Shown here piece after piece: positions 54,166 to 64,000 of a DNA stretch of 64,000 nt (position 1 is the stretch's first letter; the number at the start of each line of letters is the position of its first letter). The position numbers and the translations under genes were made by a program. Under the pieces are notes generated by a model. It was given only the letters and a program-made list of their open reading frames with translations, did no database searches and was not told the origin of the DNA. The DNA is from Octadecabacter temperatus (GTDB taxonomy: Bacteria; Pseudomonadota; Alphaproteobacteria; Rhodobacterales; Rhodobacteraceae): positions 3,098,501 to 3,162,500 of the forward strand of contig NZ_CP012160.1 in assembly GCF_001187845.1 (NCBI RefSeq). Reading direction: 5' to 3'.

Positions 54166-57100
54166 GGCGTGGTCACAGCTTCGAGAGCAGCATCAAGCAT
54201 GTCGTCTGGTAATTCTGTGACGGTCCCTGTTTTGGTCCACAAAAGAAGTGTGCGAATTCGGTAGGTTGGATAAACGAGCCGCAGGGCATCACGGTAAGCA
54301 GCAATTTGGCGTCTAAGGCCATCTGGTGTCTCTCGCGGCGACGAAGGAACCATCCTGTTTGACTTGTAATCGATGGCGATAATTTCGTTTTCCGTTTCGA
54401 TCAATCTATCAATGATCCCGAACACACGCTCACCGTTCAGTGTGGGCAACGTCGCCGAGATAGGAACCTCAGATAGGCCACTATCGAAAACCCACGAGAG
54501 TTCTGAATTTTCGATAGTGCGAAGAGCTTCGTCAATTAACGCTTTGGTATCCGGGATCAGACCAACTTCGGCGTGGTTTTTTATCAAACCTTCCGCGCTC
54601 GCCCGTCGATGCTCTGGTTTCATCGGTGGCAAAAGCTCAAGTAAGACGTGGATAATGTTCCCCCATGCCAAGGCCAGCTCAGATGCGTCTGTATAGGTCT
54701 CGCCCGGCATGATCTTCGCACCACCGAGGTTGGACGGTGAAAGCGTAGATACCTGTTCAGGAATACCCGGTAAGTCAGGGCTGAACTCTGCTTTCGCAGG
54801 TGTGTTAGTCATCAATTTAGTAGGAGCGATTAAAGGTCCGGCATCCCAAACCCCACGGCTAAACCGTTTGCCCACGCCAAGTTCAGTCAAATGATCAGTG
54901 GTATCCAAGTGCTCAAACGCGTCAGAAACGGTGCTGTGCCAACTATCGTGCGTCTCTTTGCCAATATCCCCTGCCGCAGCAACAATAAGCCAATTCTCTG
55001 CACGGGTTAGCGCAACGTACAAAAGACGTCGGCGCTCGCGGTCTTGTGCGTCTAACATTTCATCCTGAACGTGACGCAACACTTCTGGCATTACATTTGC
55101 CTTCGGCTTCCAGAAAACACTGCCATCGGACATGAGTAAATCGCCACGCACTTCACGTTTACGCTTAGTCGTATCGGGAAGAATTACGATTGGCGCTTCA
55201 AGCCCCTTCGCTCCATGGACCGTCATGACCCGAATTCTATCACTTGCTGAATCCATCTGCCGCTTGACGGTTACGTCTTCTGTTTGCAGCCATGTAAGAA
55301 ATCCAGTGAGACTGGGAACGGCGGAAGATTCATAGCCAAGGGCCTGCGACAACAATGCATCGATCCCGTCTTCCGCCTCATGGCCAAGTCGCGCGATCAG
55401 GTTTTGACGCCCATGGTGGCGGATCAGTAACCGATTGATTAGGTCGTATGGGCGCAAAAAGTCAGCGTTGTTTCGCAGGTCGTTGAGTACCTCAATTGTA
55501 TTAGAGTGCGCGCCAGTTGCTTCGTTGATTTTACGCAGGGCTTCCCAAAGGCTTTGTCCCTTGGGGCGCGGTTGCGCGAGGTCATAGAGCTGCTTCTCAG
55601 TCCACCCAAACAATGGGGACTTTAGCGCAGCCGCTAACGATAGATCGTCATCCTGTAGCGAGATGAATTGCAATAACGCTGAGACGTCTTTTACGGCGAG
55701 TTCACCACCGAGCTTCAAACGATCCGCTCCAGCGATTTCGAGGCCAGCCGATTTGCAAGCCGAGATAATTTCACTGAACAGATCGGATCGTCTCTGCACG
55801 AGGATTAAAAAATCACCCGGAGTGATTTTTCGACGGGACCATTCTGTCGCGTCATTTTCTTTCACCGGGAGCGTCTCGGTAGCGATCATCCGTTTAATTT
55901 CGGTTGCGATCTGCGTCGCCAAAACCACCTTGTGGTTGGTGCGGCCTTTCAGATCTACTGGATCGTCCCATTCCCGCTCTTCAGGTTTATCGGATGGCTC
56001 GACAACGGGCCAGATATCCACGCGCCCTGGCATGTCGTCTTTGAATGCAAGGTGCTTAATGTGATCGCCAAGCCCTTCGGCCATTTCGCCTTGGAACGTT
56101 CTATCAACGAGCTCCAAAACAGCAGATGAAGACCGGAATGAATAAAGAAGTTCGCGGTCTTGCAGCGGCTTTCCAACATTAGCCAACTCACCATCAAAAT
56201 GGTCGCGCATTCGGTCAAACCCTTCGGGGTCCGCGCCTTGGAACGAATAGATAGATTGTTTCTTGTCGCCGACAACAAACACAGTGCGTTCACGGTCAGG
56301 GTTCGCGCCGATTCCGGTCGAAAATTCTTGGGTCAACAGACGGACGATGTCCCACTGATCTGGCGATGTGTCCTGCGCTTCGTCCACAAGGACATGATCG
56401 ACACCACCATCGAGGCGAAACAAAACCCATTGCGCCACGTTTGTATCATCAAGAAGCGCTTTGGCTTTCCCAATCAAGTCGTCGAAATCGAGGGCTGCGC
56501 GTTGCGCTTTCTTGGCTTCGTACTGTTGAACAAACGGGGTCGCGAAGGCGAAGAGCGCTTTCGTTTTCTCAAATGCGGTAACGCAATTTAGATAGTCGAA
56601 TGCTGCTGCGGTTCGGTCCATCCACGCATGAACGTCGTCTACGATATGGGCCACTGCTTCAACTGATGACTTATGATTTGACTGAGGCCAGTTGCGCGAC
56701 TTGCTCGACTTATCTGAATAAAGGTGCAGTGATGAAACGGCGAACAGCGTGTCGAGGTTTGGCGATGTCAGGTCAATCGCCTTCAGTTTTGCTGCCACTG
56801 TTTGGTAGCTCTTGGTGGCATCCTTACAGGCGTCGACAAGATCATCGACCAATCCGTCTTCGCCTCCGACAAACGCGATTTTTACGGCATCTTGTCGGCA
56901 CGCATCTGTGGAAAGGTTGAATGTCTTGGCGAGTTCGTTCGCGTTGGGGTTCGCCAAGAATGCGGTTCTTCGCGCTGTAATCGACCCGAGAAAGCTGCCG
57001 ATTTCTGATCCAGTATAATGTTGGGCCAATCCCGCGACGACGTCAGCGTTTTCTCCCGTTGCCATCTCATCAAGCACTTCTTCGCGGAGGAGCTGCGCAG

Positions 57101-57551
57101 CGCGATCCTCCATTTCCTTGAATTGCGGGCTTACCTCGGCTTCCAAGGGGAAGCGCCGAAGTACTCCGGCGCAGAATGAGTGGATCGTCTGAATTTTTAG
57201 TCCACCAGGCGCCTCGATGGCGCTGGCAAACAAGGTACGCGCATTGCTGAGATAGTCATCGTCAATCACCGCGTCCGTCCCAAGCTCAACCAGCTGATCG
57301 CGTAGTGTGGCCTTCGGCATCATCGCCCATTCGCCCAACCGCTGGAACAAGCGGTTTTGCATCTCTGATGCAGCGGCTTTGGTGTAGGTTAGGCAAAGCA
57401 CATTTTCAGGTCGCGTACCGGCAAGCAACAAGCGCGCAACGCGGTCGGTTAATACGCGCGTTTTACCAGAACCAGCGTTGGCAGATAACCACGTGGATTG
57501 GCTCGGATCAGCAGCTTCAATCTGACGGGCGGTTGCGTCATTGGGCTTCAT
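54162..57551 (-). CDS. addA: Double-strand break repair helicase-nuclease AddA
   Basis: UvrD-type helicase with a C-terminal nuclease that resects DNA ends with AddB. The 1129-residue protein has Walker [17 protein letters not shown] (about 21-36), motif [11 protein letters not shown], the HGAKGLEAP motif and the nuclease IDYKSNR near residue 1075. The ATG at 57551 overlaps the addB stop (ATGA); the frame to 57590 is inside addB. Confidence 0.96.
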   Translation of the reverse strand: MKPNDATARQIEAADPSQSTWLSANAGSGKTRVLTDRVARLLLAGTRPENVLCLTYTKAAASEMQNRLFQRLGEWAMMPKATLRDQLVELGTDAVIDDDYLSNARTLFASAIEAPGGLKIQTIHSFCAGVLRRFPLEAEVSPQFKEMEDRAAQLLREEVLDEMATGENADVVAGLAQHYTGSEIGSFLGSITARRTAFLANPNANELAKTFNLSTDACRQDAVKIAFVGGEDGLVDDLVDACKDATKSYQTVAAKLKAIDLTSPNLDTLFAVSSLHLYSDKSSKSRNWPQSNHKSSVEAVAHIVDDVHAWMDRTAAAFDYLNCVTAFEKTKALFAFATPFVQQYEAKKAQRAALDFDDLIGKAKALLDDTNVAQWVLFRLDGGVDHVLVDEAQDTSPDQWDIVRLLTQEFSTGIGANPDRERTVFVVGDKKQSIYSFQGADPEGFDRMRDHFDGELANVGKPLQDRELLYSFRSSSAVLELVDRTFQGEMAEGLGDHIKHLAFKDDMPGRVDIWPVVEPSDKPEEREWDDPVDLKGRTNHKVVLATQIATEIKRMIATETLPVKENDATEWSRRKITPGDFLILVQRRSDLFSEIISACKSAGLEIAGADRLKLGGELAVKDVSALLQFISLQDDDLSLAAALKSPLFGWTEKQLYDLAQPRPKGQSLWEALRKINEATGAHSNTIEVLNDLRNNADFLRPYDLINRLLIRHHGRQNLIARLGHEAEDGIDALLSQALGYESSAVPSLTGFLTWLQTEDVTVKRQMDSASDRIRVMTVHGAKGLEAPIVILPDTTKRKREVRGDLLMSDGSVFWKPKANVMPEVLRHVQDEMLDAQDRERRRLLYVALTRAENWLIVAAAGDIGKETHDSWHSTVSDAFEHLDTTDHLTELGVGKRFSRGVWDAGPLIAPTKLMTNTPAKAEFSPDLPGIPEQVSTLSPSNLGGAKIMPGETYTDASELALAWGNIIHVLLELLPPMKPEHRRASAEGLIKNHAEVGLIPDTKALIDEALRTIENSELSWVFDSGLSEVPISATLPTLNGERVFGIIDRLIETENEIIAIDYKSNRMVPSSPRETPDGLRRQIAAYRDALRLVYPTYRIRTLLLWTKTGTVTELPDDMLDAALEAVTTP

Positions 57552-60481
57552 GATAAGTCCTGCGGCGTTGCGTCGGTTGTTTCGTCCCACTCGCCATATC
57601 GCGCTAGGTGGTCGTAGTTACCTTCAAACGCCAAAGTTTCGTTAGCGCTGCGCGAGGTGTAGCCCTTCGCAGGGTCCATCCATTTGGCGATCAACCCTTC
57701 AAACCGCGACCATGTTTCTTCGGTCGGTTCATCTTTCAGCGGGGCGGGTTGATCGCGTAAATCGCTTCCTAAGCCAATATAGACGGCCGCTTGTGTGCGG
57801 ACACGCCCGACGGCTTTGAACGCGCCGCGCTCAACCATCGCGGCCTCAAGTAACAGTTGTTTGTCGAAGTGTTTCTGCTGGGCGGGACTTGGTGCTTTGC
57901 CGGTCTTGTAGTCATAGATAAGCGCTTCGCCATCGTCAGACAGATCAATTCGGTCAGCCGTCCCTGTAAGCTTGAAGGACAGGTTGGTGAGCGCAAGTTC
58001 ACCATACATTTCCGTGTCAATGTTGGTCGAAAACGCACGACGTTTTGCTTCCTCTTCCAAGAAGTGAGGAGCAAATGAAGCGATGCGCGCATACCAGAGC
58101 GCGCGAACAGCAGGCCATGGGCATTGCTCAACGAGAACTTCGGTTGCAAGTGAAAGCAAAGAGGTTTGAGCGTCTGGGCTAGATGGATCGATCTTTTCCT
58201 TCACAAACCTCTCTAGGATCTTGTGAACGATCGTGCCGCGCAGCGGCGCGTCCGGCGTGTGAGATAATGAATCCAGCACATTCAAGCCGAGGATCTTGCG
58301 CGCATAGATTGTGTAAGGATCGCGGATCAACGTCTTGATCTGCGTCACCGAGAGCTGTTGTGGACGAGCGTCCGTAGGTGGGCATGGCGATGGGCGCGGC
58401 GCGGGGTCTAGCTGCATCTTTGGTGCAGCGATGTTTGCAGCCAAGGAAAGCCAATGCCGTCCGCGTTCTCGCATAGCGTCGAGGCACTCGGGCCCACCCT
58501 GATCACCCAGCCCGCCAAGTAGGTTGGTCAGACGGTTGACCCATCTGCTCGGTACGGTTTCAGCTTCGTCAGACCGAACCGAACGGCTGAGAACAACTTC
58601 GCGTGCGCAAACTGCCTGTTGGTAGTCATGTGCACTCAGCCCGATCCGGCGTTCGGGCAACAGCAACCCGGCTTGCTTTCTCATGGGCCGGTTTAGCCAT
58701 GGGTCCGGTGTGGGCGCTTCCGGCCAAGTTCCTTCATTGAGGCCTGCCAGAATGACCAACTCAGCGGATTGAACGCGGGCTTCCAACGTTCCCCAAATCA
58801 GCACTTGAGGATGCCCCGCGTCGCGGTCTCGCACTTCGGCAGCTGCAAGGATGCTGTTCACAAGCCGGCGATATTCCCGTGCGGACATTTCACCACCAGC
58901 ATCTGCGTGAGATCGCAACTCAGACATCACACGCAGTGCTTCTCGACCAGCCGCCTTCTTCCAAAGCCCGCCAGCCTCGTCAGTATCCGGGCCACCAGCA
59001 AGGCGTTCGGCCACGTTAAAATGTCGTGCAACGTGATCATCGAGCGGCCTTTGAGTATCGTCCTGCAGATCAATCAGAACCGAGCTAATCCAATTAACCC
59101 AGCCTTGCCGCTCATCAGGTTTCTCTTTCGCCCAATCCGTCAGACTTTGGGACGTTGGAAAGGGTGGACCGTAGCGTCGAAGTTGTAGTTCCAACGCGTT
59201 CGATCGAAAAGCATGATCGCCGCGATCGGGTCGGTCTGAATGACTCAACGGGTGGCGTAACAGAACCAGAAGCTGTTCGGCATCAAGTTGCTCGCAAAAC
59301 AAATCGGCGATGTGACGTAAAAAACGACCAGGCGCGGTTAGCTGTAGCGGAAGCCCAGCACTGTCATCGGGTGTAATGCCCCATCGATCCAATGCGGCAG
59401 TTACTTGCCGTGTTAGCACTCTGTCGGGTGAAATAAGCGCAGCGGTTTGATTGTCTTCAATCGCTTGACGTAATCGGACGGCAATTGCATCCGCCTCAGT
59501 GCGAGGAGTCGCAGCCTCAATCATCGTAATGCCTTCAGTGGCGAGGGCGAGGTTACCAAGATCAGGCCCATCGTTGATCCATTGATGGGTTACTGGCGCT
59601 GGGCGCAAAGAGAGGGAGACCAATCGCGTACGCGCCGAATTAGTACCAGCAGAAACACCCCAAGCCTTAGTATCGATCGGGTGAAGGTCAAGCGCCTCAC
59701 AGAAGGCTTTGAACCGGTATTGCGGATGGTCTTCCGCACCGGTTTTTTGCTCCATCATATCCCAGACGTTCGACGGCATGTCGTAATCAAAACCGGGTAG
59801 AATTACCGCACCTTGCGGCAACTTTGCGACGGCTTGCATGAACAACGAAGTGGCCCCTCGCGAGCCCGTCGATCCAGCTACAATGACCGGATGGGACGGC
59901 GGATTTTCGACCCAACGAGCGATGAGTGATTCAACAACACTACGCTGGCGACCTTCACCATCTAACTGACCATCCTCAAAGAATGGCTGAACCAGTTTGA
60001 TGAACTCCAACGCACGCTCCCAATGCCCTGACTGATCTGAAACGTCGAGGTTTGCGATCGTTTCTGGCGGAACCCCTTCGCCCTGCATTTCATTCATGAG
60101 CGCGACAAGACTTTCAGCAAGATCAATCGCTGAGTCCTGCGAAGCGAGCGTCGGGTCAGATTCCAGCAAACCTTTCACCAACTGTGCCATTTCAAGCCGT
60201 CTGCGAAGCGGTGAAATGGCAGGTGGAAGTGCGTGCTCGATGCTGTCGTTCGCTAAATCTGTGACAAGGCGAATACGCGGCAACAGCAGGGCATTCCCCT
60301 TCTGAAAAAGCTCGATAAGCCGCCTCTGCATCCGCCTAGTATTCACATAGATTTCTACGCGAGCGACATTAGTTGGTGACATGGTGTTGAAGTACTGGCG
60401 AAGACCATCATGCAGTGACGTAGAAAAGTCTTGCCCCAAAGGAACGCCAAATACGCGCGGGCCTTGGTGGGGTTCAAACAT
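57548..60481 (-). CDS. addB: Double-strand break repair protein AddB
   Basis: Partner of AddA, alphaproteobacterial type, 977 residues. The C-terminal PD-(D/E)XK nuclease shows GTADRIDLSDDGEALIYDYKTGKAPS (in pieces, about 890), preceded by the ILGLNVLDSLSHTP region. The N-terminal Walker A of Firmicute AddB is not seen; the inactivated helicase half is VPLGQDFSTSL-like. Its ATG overlaps murU's stop by eight bases; the start at 60511 is rejected. Confidence 0.95.
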   Translation of the reverse strand: MFEPHQGPRVFGVPLGQDFSTSLHDGLRQYFNTMSPTNVARVEIYVNTRRMQRRLIELFQKGNALLLPRIRLVTDLANDSIEHALPPAISPLRRRLEMAQLVKGLLESDPTLASQDSAIDLAESLVALMNEMQGEGVPPETIANLDVSDQSGHWERALEFIKLVQPFFEDGQLDGEGRQRSVVESLIARWVENPPSHPVIVAGSTGSRGATSLFMQAVAKLPQGAVILPGFDYDMPSNVWDMMEQKTGAEDHPQYRFKAFCEALDLHPIDTKAWGVSAGTNSARTRLVSLSLRPAPVTHQWINDGPDLGNLALATEGITMIEAATPRTEADAIAVRLRQAIEDNQTAALISPDRVLTRQVTAALDRWGITPDDSAGLPLQLTAPGRFLRHIADLFCEQLDAEQLLVLLRHPLSHSDRPDRGDHAFRSNALELQLRRYGPPFPTSQSLTDWAKEKPDERQGWVNWISSVLIDLQDDTQRPLDDHVARHFNVAERLAGGPDTDEAGGLWKKAAGREALRVMSELRSHADAGGEMSAREYRRLVNSILAAAEVRDRDAGHPQVLIWGTLEARVQSAELVILAGLNEGTWPEAPTPDPWLNRPMRKQAGLLLPERRIGLSAHDYQQAVCAREVVLSRSVRSDEAETVPSRWVNRLTNLLGGLGDQGGPECLDAMRERGRHWLSLAANIAAPKMQLDPAPRPSPCPPTDARPQQLSVTQIKTLIRDPYTIYARKILGLNVLDSLSHTPDAPLRGTIVHKILERFVKEKIDPSSPDAQTSLLSLATEVLVEQCPWPAVRALWYARIASFAPHFLEEEAKRRAFSTNIDTEMYGELALTNLSFKLTGTADRIDLSDDGEALIYDYKTGKAPSPAQQKHFDKQLLLEAAMVERGAFKAVGRVRTQAAVYIGLGSDLRDQPAPLKDEPTEETWSRFEGLIAKWMDPAKGYTSRSANETLAFEGNYDHLARYGEWDETTDATPQDLS

Positions 60482-61160
60482 TGGGATCACCAGCAAGCAT
60501 GTCTTCGGCAACCGGTATGCTATCGGGCCGGCCTACGTCACACCATTGACCGTCATAGACCACACCGAACATTGTCTCATTCGCAAGCATGCTCTCCCAA
60601 AGCGCCCACATTGAAAAGGCTTCGAGAGATATCGATGCAAGGCCATCTGTACGGATAACCTGAACCCCCGAGTAAACGTATTCGCTCCCACGGGACAAAC
60701 GGCCTTCGCTATCAATATCAAAGTCGCCAGAGCCATTGTGTCCAACAGCGTTTGAAGTTGGAATCATCAACAAGAGAGCGTCCATTTTTTTAGGTCGCCA
60801 TTCGTCCTTCAAACACTCCACAGGATTAGAGCCGCGCCAAACGGCATCAGTATTCATCGTAAGAACGGGATTACTGTCGAGTAGCGGTAACGCACGCTTT
60901 AGGCCGCCACCCGTTTCCAACAACTGGTCAGATTCATCCGAAACAAGGACGTCTGTTCCGGCAAGATGTGCATGGATTTGCTCTGCGAAGTAGTGGGTAT
61001 TCACGACCGCTTTCAACCCTGAGCATTGCGCCAACGCATGATCCAGCAGTGGCTTCCCAGAAACTTCGACAAGAGGTTTGGGGCGCTTGTTCGTCAGTGG
61101 TGCCATACGTGTGCCAAGGCCCGCGGCGAACAAGAGAATTGCGTTTGGGTGTTCAGACAA
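60474..61160 (-). CDS. murU: N-acetylmuramate alpha-1-phosphate uridylyltransferase MurU
   Basis: Uses UTP and MurNAc-1-phosphate to make UDP-MurNAc in peptidoglycan recycling, with AmgK. The 228-residue protein has the nucleotidyltransferase signature FAAGLGTRMAPLTNKRPKPL at about 10-29 and MNTDAVW. The start is TTG at 61160 (LSEHPNAILL), with GGAG seven bases upstream and eight bases overlapping amgK; the frame to 61256 is inside amgK. The pairing supports MurU, but other sugar nucleotides cannot be excluded. Confidence 0.88.
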   Translation of the reverse strand: MSEHPNAILLFAAGLGTRMAPLTNKRPKPLVEVSGKPLLDHALAQCSGLKAVVNTHYFAEQIHAHLAGTDVLVSDESDQLLETGGGLKRALPLLDSNPVLTMNTDAVWRGSNPVECLKDEWRPKKMDALLLMIPTSNAVGHNGSGDFDIDSEGRLSRGSEYVYSGVQVIRTDGLASISLEAFSMWALWESMLANETMFGVVYDGQWCDVGRPDSIPVAEDMLAGDPNV

Positions 61161-62118
61161 GGTTATTCTCCGTCGGGCCAAATGCCCTCTCAACGAGCCG
61201 AGCAAGATCTGACAAACCAGATTCAGCCAAGTCAGTTTGCAGGTGACCCCAAACACGCGGGACGAGTTTTAGATATGACATTTTGCCATCCAGTTTTGCG
61301 AGGCGATTGAATATGCCCAAGATCCGCAAATTGCGCTGAATCGCCATGACATGAAACGCGTGTTTGAGGTCGTCGAAATCATGATCATCACCGGCGAGCT
61401 GACGAATTAGCGGGTTCAATAAGTTTGGATTCACATCACGACGTGCATCGCGAAGTAATGACGCCAGGTCGTAGGTTGGGTGCGTGACAAAAGCGTCCTG
61501 AAAATCAAGAAGGCCGATACGGGACGCTCCACTTTCGGTAGGTCGCCAGATTAGATTTTCTGCGTGGAAGTCCCTTAACGATAGAACCGATGGGTTAGGG
61601 TCTACTTCGATCAAAAGCGCATGAATTTTCGCGGTTATATCCGCAGCGAGGTCAACGCTTGGGTCCTTCGCCGCCCACTCAAAAGCAAGCCCGATCATTT
61701 CGGCGCCGACATCTGGCGTCATCTTAGAAAGGCCTGAAGGAGGCGGGGCGGCCTGAAGTGTTTTCAAGACCTCGACCGTTGATGAATACAGCGCGCTTTC
61801 ATCTTGCGGCGCGGCGACCAGATGCCTTGCGAAGTCGACTTCGCCAAGGTCGCTCAACACGACCAATCCGTCAACTTCGCTCCACGCCAGAACCGTAGGT
61901 GCGGCAAGTGAGAGCTGATTGAGGTGATCCGCGATTTCAACGAAGCGAGACTGACTTCCACAGGTTTCCAACGGCGCATCCATTAGGATCACAGACTGGT
62001 TTTCGGGACCAAATAGGCGTTCATATCGACGCGCCGACGCATCGCCTGCGAGCGGTGTCCGTTTCCAATTTGACCATTCGGTCGCGGCCAGCCAATCTTG
62101 AACTAATGCGCTACGCAT
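61153..62118 (-). CDS. amgK: N-acetylmuramate/N-acetylglucosamine kinase AmgK
   Basis: Aminoglycoside phosphotransferase-fold kinase that makes MurNAc-1-phosphate for MurU, bypassing de novo UDP-MurNAc synthesis. The 321-residue protein has GDASARRYERL (nucleotide loop, about 25), the catalytic LRDFHAENLIW (about 190) and LLDFQDAF metal motif. The ATG at 62118 overlaps tsaE by eight bases. Assignment rests on the AmgK-MurU pairing. Confidence 0.9.
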   Translation of the reverse strand: MRSALVQDWLAATEWSNWKRTPLAGDASARRYERLFGPENQSVILMDAPLETCGSQSRFVEIADHLNQLSLAAPTVLAWSEVDGLVVLSDLGEVDFARHLVAAPQDESALYSSTVEVLKTLQAAPPPSGLSKMTPDVGAEMIGLAFEWAAKDPSVDLAADITAKIHALLIEVDPNPSVLSLRDFHAENLIWRPTESGASRIGLLDFQDAFVTHPTYDLASLLRDARRDVNPNLLNPLIRQLAGDDHDFDDLKHAFHVMAIQRNLRILGIFNRLAKLDGKMSYLKLVPRVWGHLQTDLAESGLSDLARLVERAFGPTENNLV

Positions 62119-62581
62119 GCGCGTCAATCCCAGCCAGTCTGTTGCGCCAGTTATCGCCATAGGTAAGCGTCGCGAGATGACAGTCAGCTGCAACAGTAAG
62201 TTCTATATCCAATGCGGATTCTGGCGTTAGGTCTTCCAACAATTCAGGCCATTCAATCAGGCAAATTTGATCACTCATCGCATCGGCCAAGCCAAGCTCA
62301 ACTGCTTCTTGCGTATCGCTAAGCCGATAAAGATCTGCGTGCCAAATTTCTAGCTCAGCAAATTCATATGTTTGAACGAGCGTGAAAGTTGGGGAAGGAA
62401 CTTCGGTTTCGGGACCTAATAGTGACCGAATGAACGCCCGCGCCAGCGCGGACTTTCCCGCACCTATTTGTCCACGCAACAGAAAGCAGTCACCCGCCTG
62501 CGCATATTTCGCGAGGGTTTCACCGAGCTTGGCTGTGTCATCTTCAGAGGAAAGCCGTAAAGTTGTTGTCGTTCGCACCAT
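62111..62581 (-). CDS. tsaE: tRNA threonylcarbamoyladenosine biosynthesis ATPase TsaE
   Basis: ATPase needed for the t6A tRNA modification. The 156-residue protein has Walker A RGQIGAGKSALARAF (about 37), the GPETEVPSPTFTLVQTYE block and WHADLYRL. It starts 40 bases after the DivL-like gene and overlaps amgK by eight bases. First of the tsaE-amgK-murU-addB-addA run. Confidence 0.95.
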   Translation of the reverse strand: MVRTTTTLRLSSEDDTAKLGETLAKYAQAGDCFLLRGQIGAGKSALARAFIRSLLGPETEVPSPTFTLVQTYEFAELEIWHADLYRLSDTQEAVELGLADAMSDQICLIEWPELLEDLTPESALDIELTVAADCHLATLTYGDNWRNRLAGIDAHA

Positions 62582-62621
62582 ATGCCAACATTAAGCTGCC
62601 CCGAATTGCCTGCAAGGTTAA

Positions 62622-64000
62622 TCAGACAGACACAGAGCGCTGCGGCTTGAAATCGGACGATTCAACAAAGCCAGAGCCCGCATTTTCTTTTTCGGAAAAG
62701 GTGAACGTGACCTGATGATTGCCGTCCGGCAAAGGGTGGTACTGGCAGTTAATTTCAATTTGATTATCCAACCAAACACGACCGCTCCAAGAAGGCTCCG
62801 TTTTTCCAAGACTGACTGCCTCGTGAAGTTTGACCCAAATCGGTGACGGTGCAGTGGCTTCCTGCCAATTCGCGGACTCCTCTGAAAAGTCGCGACTATT
62901 GATTGCCCCGTCTAGCTGAGTGCCCCAAAGCGACTGATAGGCGGTGTTTGCCATGACCAGCGTTCCTGACGAGGAAAATACGCATACTGCTGCCTCCAAG
63001 TTGTCGATAACGGCGCTGCCAACATCGATCTGTGAGCGGAACTTACGTGTCAGGGAAACTTCGTCGCTTATGTCTTCTAACAGGAACGCGATTGCGCCAT
63101 TCGGGTGTGGCTTACCGGTTACCCGAAATGTTTGCCCGTTCGGAATGGCCCACGTTTCTTGATAGCTTCCTTCTGCAGCAGCAGATTCCAGCGCAGCCAT
63201 TTGATTGCGCCAAGAAGAGTAGTCTTTAGGTTCTGGCATCATCCGGTTGTCGCGAAGACGATCAAGAAACGAAAACAACGTTGGTCGCGCGATTAAGAAA
63301 TCGGGTGGCAACAGGCTTAGGTCACCAAGTGCGGGGTTAAATATAACCAAGCGCCGGTCTGCATCAAAAATCGCGAGGCCCACGGAGAGCTGAGCGAAAG
63401 TCTTTGTAAGAGTCTGCACAAAGTCACGCTGGGCTTCTTTGGCTGATACAACAGCAGTTGCGTCGATTGCAAAATGGATCGTGTCGAGCCCGCGCTTCAA
63501 GCTAGTGATTTCAAACCAGATAGGTTTCTCGTTTTGCGCAACGTCGATGCGGTGCATTTCAACGATGGGGGCATTTCCTGCTGGCCTAGCGATATTGCTA
63601 AAAACATCACGTGGTGGCCAAGGAAGCGCTGCGTCTGGCGCAGCAGGAAATAGCACTTCAGAAAGTTCGATGTATGACCTGTTTGCCCAAGTAAGAACGC
63701 CTTGGGAGTCTTGCTTCCAAATCAGTTGCGGAGAATCTTCGCCGATGCTGCGCAGTGTCTCAAGCTCATGTTCAATTGCGTTTGCTGTAAGCGGATCGAT
63801 GGTATCGTCAGGGTGGTCTTTATGTTGGACCAGTGTAATTCGCGCCAATCCGTTCCAATACTCAGCTTCAATCCAGCTGCTATGGCCATCCACGGGTTTA
63901 ATTGACTTTCTCCCGGTGACCGCAAGCTCAGAGAGCTGGGACCGTAGATCTGGAAAACGTGCAGAAAGAATGGAAAGAAATGCTTCCCAGTCCGATTGAT
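62622..64000 (-). CDS. divL: PAS-domain protein, DivL-like, lacking a kinase domain (5' part beyond the window)
   Basis: The frame is open to the window edge and reads SDWEAFLSILSARFPDLRS-like coding sequence before the GTG at 63893, so the true start is outside. The visible 458 or so codons hold PAS-type regions (around LSVGLAIFDADRRLVIFNPAL and NLEAAVCVFSSSGTLVMANTAYQSLW) and end with KPQRSVSV; no H-box or HATPase domain follows. In Caulobacter the divL gene precedes tsaE, and Rhodobacter DivL is PAS-only. This suggests a CckA/CtrA-pathway regulator; moderately sure. Confidence 0.75.
   Translation of the reverse strand, partial: QSDWEAFLSILSARFPDLRSQLSELAVTGRKSIKPVDGHSSWIEAEYWNGLARITLVQHKDHPDDTIDPLTANAIEHELETLRSIGEDSPQLIWKQDSQGVLTWANRSYIELSEVLFPAAPDAALPWPPRDVFSNIARPAGNAPIVEMHRIDVAQNEKPIWFEITSLKRGLDTIHFAIDATAVVSAKEAQRDFVQTLTKTFAQLSVGLAIFDADRRLVIFNPALGDLSLLPPDFLIARPTLFSFLDRLRDNRMMPEPKDYSSWRNQMAALESAAAEGSYQETWAIPNGQTFRVTGKPHPNGAIAFLLEDISDEVSLTRKFRSQIDVGSAVIDNLEAAVCVFSSSGTLVMANTAYQSLWGTQLDGAINSRDFSEESANWQEATAPSPIWVKLHEAVSLGKTEPSWSGRVWLDNQIEINCQYHPLPDGNHQVTFTFSEKENAGSGFVESSDFKPQRSVSV

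Noticed and set aside
1..64000. Mobile elements, CRISPR, tRNA or prophage genes
   Set aside because: No transposase, integrase, repeat-spacer pattern, cloverleaf or phage protein was recognised; the window is core chromosome.

Overview
The window is a contiguous piece of core chromosome from an alphaproteobacterium, most likely a marine member of the Roseobacter group (Rhodobacterales). This rests on protein character and gene order: a ylxR-nusA-rimP block, parA-parB-rsmG-mnmG-mnmE-rho next to maf-aroE-coaE-dnaQ-secB, and tsaE-amgK-murU-addB-addA-trxA behind a PAS-only DivL-like gene. The genus cannot be fixed by eye. I see no tRNA, rRNA, insertion sequence, prophage, CRISPR array or defence island.

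Layout. 1-2.3 kb: the rimP-nusA-ylxR operon on the minus strand, with a promoter and an attenuator-like leader. 2.3-8.1 kb: a 40-residue membrane protein and a peptide/nickel-type ABC uptake operon (dppB-dppC-dppDF fusion-dppA). 8.1-14.5 kb: proline iminopeptidase, ubiG, a grxC-nitrilase-marR operon, comF, an NDUFAF5-like protein, hemH and a tiny exported protein. 14.5-24.4 kb: two convergent lipoprotein genes (CAP domain and L,D-transpeptidase), then a seven-gene minus-strand run hslO-Nudix-cca-lysE-ABC-ABC-RNA methyltransferase. 24.4-32.9 kb: Nudix, argG, exported msrA, a PfkB kinase, maeB and mutS. 32.8-37.1 kb: hrcA-grpE facing rph-rdgB-hemW.

37-44 kb is the segregation and tRNA-modification cluster (parB, parA, rsmG, mnmG, mnmE, rho). 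It carries two perfect 16-bp parS palindromes, one on the start codon of mnmG and one inside rsmG. The 476-bp gap between rho and maf has a perfect DnaA box, three near-perfect ones, an AT-rich stretch and two GANTC sites, so I read it as the chromosomal origin. 44-50.6 kb runs away from it on the plus strand: maf-aroE-coaE-dnaQ, then (past secB and fxsA) timA-mltA-smr. 50.6-64 kb is mostly minus strand: hslV-hslU-MFS, then the cluster DivL-like, tsaE, amgK, murU, addB, addA, trxA. The DivL-like gene is cut by the right edge and ylxR by the left edge.

The genome is very compact. Many same-strand neighbours share ATGA, GTGA or TAATG junctions, and five convergent pairs overlap at their 3' ends. 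No wholly new multi-gene system is evident. The best leads are regulatory: the origin with its GANTC sites, parS fused to a start codon, a leader attenuator before rimP, hairpins before rho and at the nusA stop codon, a heat-shock-like promoter at hslVU, and three unusual proteins (PAS-only DivL, an extended DppC-type permease, an exported MsrA).
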